Part shown: piece after piece, positions 1 through 6,759 of the stretch | How the letters are laid out: each line of letters begins with the position of its first letter | Numbering within the stretch: position 1 is the first letter of the stretch | NCBI GenBank assembly: GCA_002348905.1 | Contig: DEBW01000125.1 | Location: 23,970 to 30,747, forward strand | Direction: 5' to 3' | DNA length: 6,778 nucleotides | DNA from: Ruminococcus flavefaciens | GTDB lineage: Bacteria; Bacillota; Clostridia; Oscillospirales; Ruminococcaceae | Made by a program: the position numbers and the translations under genes | Notes under the pieces: generated by a model | The model's input: only the letters and a program-made list of their open reading frames with translations | Database searches by the model: none | What the model was told of the DNA's origin: nothing

Positions 1-2
1 AC

Positions 3-3000
3 GATATCGCAAAAATAGCAAGTGAACACGGATTTATAGGTGATGTTGATGCAAACAAAGCTTATATAAGCAATAAAGTGCCTTTTGCTTATGATTATAC
101 TGATAATACTCCTTACGACATCACTAACAGCAGCAATTACCACGGCACTCATGTAAGCGGTATAGCTGCCGGTAACAGTGTCACTGCAAAAGACGGTGCT
201 GAACTCTCAGGTGTCGCAAAAAATGCTCAGCTTGTCTTTATGAAAACTTACGATAACGCTGACGCACAGTACGATCCAAATTATAACTACATAACTATAG
301 ATTCTATTACTGCTGCTGTTGAGGATTGTATAAAGCTTAAAGTTGACGTTATTAATATGAGTTTCGGCTCAAATGAATTTGATGAAAACTCTGCCATTTA
401 TGCTGAGGCAATGAACGCTGCCGGAAATGCCGGTATAGTCCTGTGCGGTTCTGCCGGAAACGATGCTGACAAATTTTCTTACGCTACAGCAGGCATCCTG
501 CCAGCTAATGTTGACAGATCCACTATCGGTACTCCATGTGCCCTCTCCACTGTTTTAGGTGTTGCTGCTGCTTCAAACGCTGTATTTGAACGCAACCGTA
601 TCGTTGCCGGAGAAACCGAATACCCGTTCTGTGAATGTGGCTCCAAGTATTGCAGTGAAGTGCTTTCAGACAAGGAGTATGAGGTATTCTACGTTTCCGA
701 AAATGAACTGAACAGTCTTACAGAAGATGAAGTTAAAGGAAAAATCATATTTCTCAGATGTTCAGACGGAACTAACAATGAGATACTTAATGAAGCTGCT
801 ACAAGGCTCGGTGCTGCCGGAATCATAATAACAGCTTATACAGAGGAAAAATTTGAGACTTACCTCTTTACAACAGCTCTTCCTGTTGCCGTCCTTGATT
901 ACAGCGCATCCTATGACTTCGATCAGCAAAGACCTAAGACAGTAACATTTGCAGGCTCGACTACTGCAAAAACAAAAGCTCCTGAGACTATCGCTGATTT
1001 CAGTTCATTCGGCTGCACAAGCAATCTTGAACTCAAACCTGAAATTACCGGCATAGGCGAGCACGTACTCTCTGCCGCTTATGACAATGACTATTCATAT
1101 ATGTCCGGTACTTCAATGGCAAGTCCTTACACAGCAGGCTGTGTCGCACTCATTGACGAATACCTTAAAGAAAAAGGCGTTCTTCCGGAAGGTTCAGGAA
1201 AGCGTGTAATGCTAAAGAATCTCATTATGAATACTGCTTACCAGTATAAGGATCAGGAAAGCGGACTTCCTGTTACTCCACGTCAGCAGGGTGCTGGTAT
1301 GGTAGACCTTACAAAAATAGAAAACGCAAAGGTACTCCTCACAGGCGATTCCGGATATGCTAAATTCGAGCTTAAAGATAAACTTTCTGATACATTTTCT
1401 TTCGATATCACTCTCCGGAATTTCAGCGATGAAGATGTTACATTCAGCAAGAGCGATATCATTCTTACAACAGACAGCACAAAAATAAACGAATCTGACA
1501 ATTGTGAATACATCTACGGCAATAAGCTCCTCACAAGCACCGATGACCTTGATGATGCTATAACTGTCAAAGCCGGCGAAAGCTTAAAGAAAACCATAAC
1601 TATAAACCTCGACAAAGCTCAGATAGATGAAAATCTCAAAACCTTTACAAGCGGTTTCTTTATAGACGGTTATCTTACTTTAAGCGGTGCTGAAAACTGC
1701 TGTGATATATCTGCACCTATACTCGGTTTCTGCGGCGACTGGGCAGAAGTTCCGAACTTTGATAGAACCGGAGAAAACGCTCCGGCTATGGTCGTAAATG
1801 TTGGTAAGGGCATGATAAAGACCGATCACTGCATATCCAAAGTCATTGAAAAATACAAAGATGTTGTATCCGAGATCTCTGACGTTGCTGATGAGCAAAA
1901 AAATAACGCCTATTTTTTCACAACATATTTAGACGAGAAAACCTCTGACGAATTCAAGAAGAGCATCGACGCTCTCAGTGACGGCGTTACATATATCGCT
2001 CCTGACAACGATTCCTCAAGTGAGTATCTCGCTTACTGTATATCTCCTGAGAGAAACATTAAGATCTCAGGTCTTGACATTTATGATTCAAACGGCGATA
2101 TCTTCATAGATTCATCCGAAAACATATTGCATCGTGATAAAGAAGGATTCATTATCCCAGACTGGAATCTCCACGGCTCACATGAAGGAAGATACAAATC
2201 AGTTATCCAGACATCTATAAACTACCCTGGTGCTAATGAACATCCTCAGGCTCTGGAAAATGATATAGAAATAGATATAACTCCTCCGCAGATGACATAC
2301 AAATTCGTCGAAAAGGACGGCAAAAAATTACTCGAACTTACCGCTAAGGACAAGAACATTGACGGTATTTATATATTAGGCGAAAAGTCCGGTGAAATGT
2401 CCGAAAAATCCAGGAATACACTCAATGCTATCGTTGCTTCGTACTACGCTTTACAGTACAAACCGAATTCTTACAAGGAAGATAATTTCGGCACAAGATT
2501 TGGTGCTGAAGATATATACCCGAATGAGCCTTATATACTCAATATGCTCAGCGGAGATTTCGAGAAAAAGGACTATTTCAACTACTTCGACGTTATCCCT
2601 GCTGAACCTGATAAAAACGGTTCTGTTTCCATTACATATGACGTAACAGGTCTGAATGAATACTCCATAGCTGTCCTTGACCGTGCAATGAATTACAACT
2701 CCATTGAAAGCGGAACTGTTGCTCCTGCAAATATGAAAAACGGAAAATGGTACTTCTCAGACGGTTACCGTCAGGAATATTTCATTGATTTCATAAACGA
2801 CAAAGAATGCGAACTTATCAGCGCTATAGATAAGTCTACTGTAAAATTCAGCTACACTTACACTGGTGACAGACTCATTCTTACAAACAAAGAACTGAAG
2901 CGTGAAGAAAGCTTCGATATCTCTTGGGATACAAGAGAGAAAGCTACTCTTACTGGAACAAGCGGAAACTTTAAGGATACGATCATAAATTTCAATTATG

Positions 3001-4058
3001 CAGACACAATGTTTGAAGGGTATGGTGACTTCTATTCATATGATGATTTTGAAAGAATGCTGAACAGATGCCTGAACAAAAAATACGGCAGTTACCCTGA
3101 GCTAATTAGTATCTCACCTGTCTCCCTGAACGAACTTTACGTATATGTTCAAATAACAAATCAGAAGGGTGATCCTCTGTATTTTTCATACAAATTTGAC
3201 CGTTTCGGCGCTTACAGCATCGGAGATGAATACGTCAACCTCTTTGAAGGTGAAAAAATCAAAGCCGGCGTATGGAGACTTACAACAGACAATTTCACCA
3301 ACACTATTTCCGGATTCTGTCAGTTCAACGATGACCTGACAGGAACATTCGTTGACCAGAATGACGGCTCTTCAAAGAATTTCACATACTCCTATCCAAC
3401 TGATACATCTATTGAAATAAAAATAGATGATAAAACGTTGAATTACAATCTTAGTTTATCCAGTGCAAGATACTTCTGTCTTTATACAGACGACGTTTCT
3501 TCTGAACTGCCTCCTCTCTATTTCTCATATTTGTCGTCAGTAAAGAATGTCAGCGATTTAAAATTCTACAATACTTCGGAGCTTATAGATATGGCTACAG
3601 CTTACTGTAAAGCTTCCACAGGTGAAACTGACCTTATCGTTCATGTTTCTATGGGACATGACAACTTCGGAATATTTATCACCTTTAACAAGAAGCCGCT
3701 GGAATCAAACATGGAAGAGCTCGTTGCTCAGTACAATATTGACATCACGACCGCTAAAGCCAAAGATATGAACGGTTTCGACATTGATCTCACTAAGATA
3801 CCAGGAGAGATCGTTCTCGGCGACATCAACGGTGACGGCTCTGTCAATGCTTCTGATGCTTCTGCCGCACTTAAAATCTACGCAGAACTTTCTACAGGAA
3901 AAACAGATTTTGTCTCAGCATCAGTAATGAAAAACGGCGACGTTAACGGCGACGGAGCTGTTAACGCTTCTGACGCTTCTGCAATACTCGCTTACTACAG
4001 CTTCCTCTCAACCGGCGGAAGCGGCGGCATCGAGGAATTTTTAAAGGCTGAAAAATAA
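3..4058 (+). CDS. Dockerin-bearing S8 (subtilisin-like, C5a-peptidase/lactocepin-type) serine protease, 5' partial
   Basis: The frame is open from the first complete codon at nt 3, so the N-terminus, signal peptide and catalytic Asp lie left of the window; 1351 residues are visible (numbered from nt 3). The S8 core shows catalytic His47 in HGTHVSGIAAG, oxyanion Asn153 in GSAGND and nucleophile Ser371 in GTSMASPY. A PA-type insert (about 215-325, with VKGKIIFLRC, GAAGIII and PVAVLDYS) splits the core, as in streptococcal C5a peptidase and lactocepin. Residues about 443-580 resemble the Fn3-like domain of those enzymes (ending in APILGFCGDW). Further Ig-like sheets run to about 903, with hallmarks DITPPQM and DRAMNYN. 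A duplicated accessory module (913-1265) and a dockerin (about 1270-1345) follow. No cell-wall sorting signal is present, so attachment is expected through a cohesin on a scaffoldin. It probably cleaves proteins outside the cell; its substrate is unknown. The next gene has its own promoter, behind a terminator. Confidence 0.93.
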   Translation, partial: DIAKIASEHGFIGDVDANKAYISNKVPFAYDYTDNTPYDITNSSNYHGTHVSGIAAGNSVTAKDGAELSGVAKNAQLVFMKTYDNADAQYDPNYNYITIDSITAAVEDCIKLKVDVINMSFGSNEFDENSAIYAEAMNAAGNAGIVLCGSAGNDADKFSYATAGILPANVDRSTIGTPCALSTVLGVAAASNAVFERNRIVAGETEYPFCECGSKYCSEVLSDKEYEVFYVSENELNSLTEDEVKGKIIFLRCSDGTNNEILNEAATRLGAAGIIITAYTEEKFETYLFTTALPVAVLDYSASYDFDQQRPKTVTFAGSTTAKTKAPETIADFSSFGCTSNLELKPEITGIGEHVLSAAYDNDYSYMSGTSMASPYTAGCVALIDEYLKEKGVLPEGSGKRVMLKNLIMNTAYQYKDQESGLPVTPRQQGAGMVDLTKIENAKVLLTGDSGYAKFELKDKLSDTFSFDITLRNFSDEDVTFSKSDIILTTDSTKINESDNCEYIYGNKLLTSTDDLDDAITVKAGESLKKTITINLDKAQIDENLKTFTSGFFIDGYLTLSGAENCCDISAPILGFCGDWAEVPNFDRTGENAPAMVVNVGKGMIKTDHCISKVIEKYKDVVSEISDVADEQKNNAYFFTTYLDEKTSDEFKKSIDALSDGVTYIAPDNDSSSEYLAYCISPERNIKISGLDIYDSNGDIFIDSSENILHRDKEGFIIPDWNLHGSHEGRYKSVIQTSINYPGANEHPQALENDIEIDITPPQMTYKFVEKDGKKLLELTAKDKNIDGIYILGEKSGEMSEKSRNTLNAIVASYYALQYKPNSYKEDNFGTRFGAEDIYPNEPYILNMLSGDFEKKDYFNYFDVIPAEPDKNGSVSITYDVTGLNEYSIAVLDRAMNYNSIESGTVAPANMKNGKWYFSDGYRQEYFIDFINDKECELISAIDKSTVKFSYTYTGDRLILTNKELKREESFDISWDTREKATLTGTSGNFKDTIINFNYADTMFEGYGDFYSYDDFERMLNRCLNKKYGSYPELISISPVSLNELYVYVQITNQKGDPLYFSYKFDRFGAYSIGDEYVNLFEGEKIKAGVWRLTTDNFTNTISGFCQFNDDLTGTFVDQNDGSSKNFTYSYPTDTSIEIKIDDKTLNYNLSLSSARYFCLYTDDVSSELPPLYFSYLSSVKNVSDLKFYNTSELIDMATAYCKASTGETDLIVHVSMGHDNFGIFITFNKKPLESNMEELVAQYNIDITTAKAKDMNGFDIDLTKIPGEIVLGDINGDGSVNASDASAALKIYAELSTGKTDFVSASVMKNGDVNGDGAVNASDASAILAYYSFLSTGGSGGIEEFLKAEK
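2739..3245 (+). other. Accessory module, copy 1 (beta-rich part A plus alpha/beta part B) within the protease
   Basis: Part A (nt 2739 to about 3002) starts with GKWYFSDG and is strand-rich with the core FSYTYTGDRLIL, resembling a small lipocalin-like barrel. Part B (nt 3030-3242) starts FYSYDDFERML, has a short helix with a Cys, then strands ending in a D-rich turn and YVNLF. Both parts recur in the same order at 3261-3797. Part B resembles a module I associate with dockerin proteins of Ruminococcus, but its function is unknown to me. The domain boundaries are approximate and read by eye. Confidence 0.5.
3261..3797 (+). other. Accessory module, copy 2 (A plus B) next to the dockerin
   Basis: Part A (nt 3261 to about 3497) opens with AGVWRLTTDN and carries FTYSYPTDTSIEI, which matches copy 1 in pattern (G-x-W start, then F-x-Y-x-Y-x-x-D). 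Part B (nt 3564-3797) opens FYNTSELIDMATAYC, runs through strands and ends with YNID and FDIDLTK. This parallels FYSYDDFERMLNRC and the FDRF and YVNL end of copy 1. The copies are strongly diverged, with only scattered identities, so the duplication is old. Copy 2 leads directly into the dockerin with no Pro/Thr-rich linker. Confidence 0.5.
3807..4028 (+). other. Type I-like dockerin module with two calcium-binding repeats
   Basis: Two 27-residue repeats are encoded at 3819-3899 (GDINGDGSVNASD...) and 3936-4016 (GDVNGDGAVNASD...), and 20 of the 27 residues are identical. Each has the EF-hand-like calcium loop with acidic or amide residues at loop positions 1, 3, 5, 9 and 12 (D, N, D, N, D), followed by a helix ending LSTG. 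Dockerins bind cohesins of scaffoldin proteins, which places this protease in a cellulosome-like complex outside the cell. The tail after repeat 2 is only 13 residues (GSGGIEEFLKAEK after the repeat-ending STG). Confidence 0.95.
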
Positions 4059-4076
4059 AACTATATAGCTGTTTTT

Positions 4077-4109
4077 TCGGACACACTGTTAATGTGTGTC
4101 CGATTTTTT
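4077..4109 (+). terminator. Intrinsic terminator of the protease gene
   Basis: A perfect 10-bp stem pairs 4077-4086 (TCGGACACAC) with 4094-4103 (GTGTGTCCGA) around a 7-nt loop, and six T residues follow at 4104-4109. It begins 19 nt after the protease stop codon. The opposite strand has no U-run after the hairpin, so it should work only for the plus strand. It separates the protease from the downstream channel gene. Confidence 0.92.
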
Positions 4110-4124
4110 GGCATATATTCGCAG

Positions 4125-4178
4125 ACATATGTAAAATAAATCTCCCTTACTGTAAAATTTACATATCCCGTATATGTA
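4125..4178. promoter_or_regulatory. Cluster of ATATGTA/TACATAT elements, candidate operator
   Basis: The heptamer ATATGTA occurs at 4127-4133 and 4172-4178, and its complement TACATAT at 4160-4166. The last two form a 7-bp inverted repeat with a 5-nt spacer (CCCGT). The first two form a wider inverted repeat (ATATGTAAA and TTTACATAT). The cluster ends 18 bp upstream of the -35 box of the FNT gene promoter, a position typical of an activator or upstream repressor site. The DNA here is AT-rich, so chance is not excluded; no regulator is known. Confidence 0.35.
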
Positions 4179-4196
4179 CAAAAAGCTCTTTACATC

Positions 4197-4225
4197 TTGA
4201 CATAAAAATATCAATATGGTAAAAT
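4197..4225 (+). promoter_or_regulatory. Near-consensus extended -10 sigma-A promoter for the FNT gene
   Basis: A perfect -35 box TTGACA at 4197-4202 is separated by exactly 17 bp from a -10 box TAAAAT at 4220-4225, which is preceded by TG at 4217-4218 (extended -10). Transcription would start near 4232 and leave a leader of about 30 nt, too short for a riboswitch. The match suggests strong intrinsic expression, perhaps modulated by the upstream repeat cluster. Confidence 0.85.
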
Positions 4226-4242
4226 TATAGTAATTTGTATTT

Positions 4243-4258
4243 AAGGAGTATACAGGGA
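4243..4258 (+). promoter_or_regulatory. Ribosome binding region of the FNT gene, unusual spacing
   Basis: The best Shine-Dalgarno match, AAGGAG at 4243-4248, lies 15 nt from the ATG at 4264, longer than the usual 5-9 nt. A weaker AGGGA at 4254-4258 is 5 nt from the ATG and may be the functional one. No in-frame ATG, GTG or TTG lies between them, and the ATG at 4264 gives a protein that begins just before the first membrane helix, so that start is kept. Confidence 0.6.
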
Positions 4259-4263
4259 TCACT

Positions 4264-4923
4264 ATGGAAAAAACAGGAAAATTCTATTTGAATGTAATAC
4301 TGAACGCCATTTTGTCCGGTTTGATGATTGGCGTTGGCGGAGCTGTATATCTGCTCTGTGAAAACAAAATTGCCGGCAGTTTTTTATTCAGCTTCGGTCT
4401 TTTTACAATAATTCAGAGAGGCTTCGCCCTCTACACCGGCAAGGTCGGATATATTCCGGAAAATCCGCCGGTATATATCGCTGAAGTGCTTGTAACTTTC
4501 ATCGGAAATATGCTCGGTACTGGTCTTGCTGCCGGACTTATGCACCTGACACGCTTCGGAAGCGCTTTGCAGGAAAAAGCTTCTGCCTCTATGGCGGTAA
4601 AGTCCGGAGACACTGTTGCAAGCCAGTTCATTCTTGGAATATTCTGCGGTATGCTCATGTATCTTGCTGTTGACAACGGCAAGGAGTGCAGAAAAAAGAG
4701 CGCTGATGCTTCTTTCGTGTTCGGTACTTTTGTTCCGGTAATGGTATTTATAATCTGCGGTTTCAACCACTCTGTCGCTGACACTTTCTATATGTTTGCA
4801 GCCGGTACTTTCCCTGAGGATATGCTTTACATCCTGATAGTCGTAGCCGGCAACGCTTTAGGCGGTATGCTGATACCACTTGTAAAAAAGATAACTCCGA
4901 AACAGTCAGACAATAAAGCCTGA
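4264..4923 (+). CDS. Formate/nitrite transporter (FNT) family anion channel
   Basis: This 219-residue membrane protein has six predicted helices (about 9-31, 36-58, 70-93, 119-137, 149-180, 186-207), the FNT fold that assembles as a pentamer in the plasma membrane. The helix-5 motif CGFNHSVADTFYM carries His169, equivalent to the conserved pore His of FocA-type channels. LYTGKVG after helix 2 and GNMLGTGLAAGL in helix 3 also fit the family. The second family signature is altered: CGMLMYLAV (128-136) has Gly where the classical motif has Asn. It is shorter than FocA (about 280 residues) but complete, matching a compact Firmicutes subgroup. Family members move formate, nitrite, hydrosulfide or other small monovalent acids; formate export would suit a fermenting anaerobe, but substrate cannot be read from sequence. 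It is a single-gene unit with its own promoter and terminator. Confidence 0.92.
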   Translation: MEKTGKFYLNVILNAILSGLMIGVGGAVYLLCENKIAGSFLFSFGLFTIIQRGFALYTGKVGYIPENPPVYIAEVLVTFIGNMLGTGLAAGLMHLTRFGSALQEKASASMAVKSGDTVASQFILGIFCGMLMYLAVDNGKECRKKSADASFVFGTFVPVMVFIICGFNHSVADTFYMFAAGTFPEDMLYILIVVAGNALGGMLIPLVKKITPKQSDNKA

Positions 4924-4928
4924 AATAA

Positions 4929-4968
4929 AAACGCCTGTTCATGTGATAAAACACATGAACAGGCGTTT
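4929..4968. terminator. Bidirectional intrinsic terminator between convergent units
   Basis: A perfect 17-bp stem pairs 4929-4945 with 4952-4968 (AAACGCCTGTTCATGTG with its complement) around the 6-nt loop ATAAAA. On the plus strand the stem ends in TTT followed by CTTTATAT; on the minus strand it is followed by TTTTATTTCA. It sits 5 nt after the FNT stop codon and 2 nt after the stop of the minus-strand nucleotidyltransferase, so it can end transcription from both sides. Confidence 0.92.
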
Positions 4969-4970
4969 CT

Positions 4971-5996
4971 TTATATCCCTGTTACAGCTTTTTCGTTTAC
5001 GTACATGGTAAACTCTTTTATACGTTCAATATCCGGTTTCTCCGGAAGAGATGTATTCTTCTTGGCATATTCAAGACGTTTTTTGTAGTCCTCTATGAGT
5101 TCGTAAAATTCACCTGTAGGCTGTTTGTCAGAATCAAGGAATTTTCCGTTTCTTATATCCATGAGCAGGTCATGTTCCTCTGAACGATAGGTTATTATCT
5201 CCTCTTTTTCAAGAATGTCCACGCACATCATATAAAGCCTTATAAGGTGCATCATGTGCTTTCCAAGTTTATTATGTGTGATAGCGTTCTGATTTCTCTT
5301 GCCGGCTTTTCCGTAGTCCTTAACTATCTCCGACATTCTCTCCCACATATCTTTATAGTCACGGAGCGGATAATGATGCAGGGAAATATCCATGAATATC
5401 TCCTTGTCAAGGTCAGGAGAAACCGCATCGTCTATATAAAGCTTTATTGCATCTTCGGGATACTGGAAATACATCTCAGGAAAATATTCCGATGCGTTGA
5501 GTATACTGTTCAGGATATGCTGTTCCATTACAGACTGGTCTCCGAGCCTTGCCGCCTTATTGTCAAGACGGCGGAACTGAGCTGTTGCGTAGCCGCTGAA
5601 AGAGTTCAGCGCCTTTTTGGAAAGGAACATTTTCCTGTTATCAAGCAGTTCTCTGCCGATATCTGAAAGATAAAGATAATACTCAGGTTTCAGACCAAGT
5701 ATCTCGATAGTATTCGGGTTGCAGTTCGTAAGCAGACCTATCAGCTTTATAAAAGAGTACACTGTTGTATCAGTTGCCGTATCTGTCACCTGCTCATAAT
5801 TCTCTCCGCAGAGCACCTCTCTCTTGCTGTTCAGAGCGCAGCCTCTTATGTCAAGGTCGGATGTATCAGTTTGAGTGCCGTATGCGTGAGAACCTCCAAG
5901 TCCAAGCAGTATGATATTGCTGCCGAGATGTTCGTTTGTACGCAGGAAGTCATATTCCTTCCCTGTCACTTTCTCTTTTATCTGTTCAAGTTCCAT
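4971..5996 (-). CDS. Polymerase-beta-fold nucleotidyltransferase, RlaP/COG3541 type
   Basis: The 341-residue protein carries the nucleotidyltransferase signature GGSHAYGT (34-41) followed by SDLDIRG (46-52). Asp47 and Asp49 are the expected metal ligands, and Asp76 is a candidate third carboxylate. The segment LLTNCNPNTIEIL (88-100) and the later helix with HNKLGKHMMHLIRLY (241-255) match the conserved core of this family (Pfam RlaP, RNA repair-associated polymerase beta). Such enzymes are thought to add nucleotides to RNA ends; the substrate here is unproven. The ATG at 5996 is preceded by AAGGAGG with 7-nt spacing and lies 2 bp after the stop of the HD gene, so the two are surely co-transcribed and translationally linked. 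It is too long, and lacks a HEPN partner, to be a MNT-type antitoxin. It could instead modify another nucleic acid or a protein. Confidence 0.85.
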   Translation of the reverse strand: MELEQIKEKVTGKEYDFLRTNEHLGSNIILLGLGGSHAYGTQTDTSDLDIRGCALNSKREVLCGENYEQVTDTATDTTVYSFIKLIGLLTNCNPNTIEILGLKPEYYLYLSDIGRELLDNRKMFLSKKALNSFSGYATAQFRRLDNKAARLGDQSVMEQHILNSILNASEYFPEMYFQYPEDAIKLYIDDAVSPDLDKEIFMDISLHHYPLRDYKDMWERMSEIVKDYGKAGKRNQNAITHNKLGKHMMHLIRLYMMCVDILEKEEIITYRSEEHDLLMDIRNGKFLDSDKQPTGEFYELIEDYKKRLEYAKKNTSLPEKPDIERIKEFTMYVNEKAVTGI

Positions 5997-5998
5997 TG

Positions 5999-6754
5999 TT
6001 ATCCCTCCTTCTTTAAAACCTTTTCAGCATAAGCTCTGCACTGTCTTAATGTATTATCCTTATCACATCCTGCAAGTCTCAGTTTATGTGCATAACTGAG
6101 AAGCTGAGGCATTTTGTCTCCGGCATTTATACCGGCTTCGGAAATATCTCTTTCAGTCACGTATGGTCTGGACATTATTTTCTTAAAGGTTTCATAGCGC
6201 TCCATGAGAAAATCTTCACTGCTGTCATTCTGAGGTATCTTTCCAAGTCCGTCGCATATACCAAGCTGTATGAGGTCGAAAGGTTCAACTGAATCGTCAA
6301 AAAGCCGGTTAGTCTTTTTCAGCTTTGACTTTGCTGCTGCCATTATATTCGGTTCCATGTGAAGTTCTGTCATATTCAGCACATAGTCTGCAAGTTCCTG
6401 TTCAGCTCCGATACTTTCAAGGAAACCACGAACTATCGGAAGTCCGTCTATCTCATGATAAAAAGAATGTACAACTCCGTCAGTCTCAACAGTACTTACC
6501 GCTTTTCCGAAATCATGGCAAAGTGCTGACAGCATGAATCCAAGCGGATTTTTTACAATGTCACGCCTTTTTGCTGCTTCATCAAGCACAAGCATGGTAT
6601 GCGTCCACACATCTCCTTCAAGGTGGTACTTTCTGTTCTGGGGTACTCCAATAAGAGCGGCTAATTCAGGATAAAGGCTGTCATTCCGGCGCAGTTCTTC
6701 AAAATATGCTGACGGTTTATCCGAATCAAGAATTATCTCTCTGAGTTTTTCCAT
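5999..6754 (-). CDS. HD-domain phosphohydrolase related to the HD module of CCA-adding enzymes
   Basis: The 251-residue protein has an HD metal site: His52 in EGDVWTHTM, His80-Asp81 in ALCHDFGKA, His100 in YHEIDG and a distal Asp168 in ICDGLGK. The order and the GDVW-H spacing match the C-terminal HD domain of bacterial tRNA CCA-adding enzymes of the E. coli type, which removes 2',3'-cyclic phosphates and 2'-phosphates. The nucleotidyltransferase domain of those enzymes is absent; a separate one is encoded 2 bp downstream. A role trimming damaged RNA 3' ends before nucleotide addition is therefore plausible but inferred. The ATG start is supported by AAAGGAG 5 nt upstream (6766-6760). It is the first visible gene of the operon; only 24 nt of upstream sequence remain, so promoter and preceding genes cannot be judged. 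Other HD enzymes act on nucleotides or cyclic nucleotides, and that alternative remains open. Confidence 0.87.
   Translation of the reverse strand: MEKLREIILDSDKPSAYFEELRRNDSLYPELAALIGVPQNRKYHLEGDVWTHTMLVLDEAAKRRDIVKNPLGFMLSALCHDFGKAVSTVETDGVVHSFYHEIDGLPIVRGFLESIGAEQELADYVLNMTELHMEPNIMAAAKSKLKKTNRLFDDSVEPFDLIQLGICDGLGKIPQNDSSEDFLMERYETFKKIMSRPYVTERDISEAGINAGDKMPQLLSYAHKLRLAGCDKDNTLRQCRAYAEKVLKKEG
6004..6010 (-). promoter_or_regulatory. Strong ribosome binding site of the nucleotidyltransferase, inside the HD gene
   Basis: On the minus strand AAGGAGG (complement of 6004-6010) lies 7 nt before the ATG at 5996-5994. It overlaps the last codons of the HD gene (Lys-Glu-Gly, then TAA at 6001-5999). 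This fixes the start of the downstream protein and supports translational coupling. Confidence 0.9.
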
Positions 6755-6759
6755 TTTTT

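Noticed and set aside
78..80. GTG at 78 as the start codon of the protease
   Set aside because: The frame is open to the left edge (from nt 3) and the upstream residues continue a typical S8 sequence; no ribosome binding site precedes the GTG. The gene is truncated by the window.
4226..4263. Riboswitch or attenuator in the FNT leader
   Set aside because: The inferred leader is only about 30 nt with no stable hairpin, too short for a known riboswitch.
4384..4784. Minus-strand reading frames of 117 and 128 codons opposite the FNT gene
   Set aside because: They lie fully antisense to a well-supported membrane protein, overlap one another in different frames and show no recognisable family motifs.
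5247..5666. Plus-strand 139-codon frame opposite the nucleotidyltransferase
   Set aside because: It is antisense to a gene with clear motifs and a strong ribosome binding site, and its translation resembles no family I know.
4971..6754. Reading the pair as a HEPN/MNT-type toxin-antitoxin system
   Set aside because: MNT antitoxins are about 100 residues and pair with HEPN toxins. Here the nucleotidyltransferase is 341 residues with RlaP-like features, and the partner is an HD phosphohydrolase without the HEPN R-x4-6-H motif.
4971..6754. A split CCA-adding enzyme
   Set aside because: The HD protein does resemble that enzyme's HD domain, but the nucleotidyltransferase belongs to the RlaP/COG3541 type rather than the class II CCA polymerase head, so a simple split gene is unlikely.
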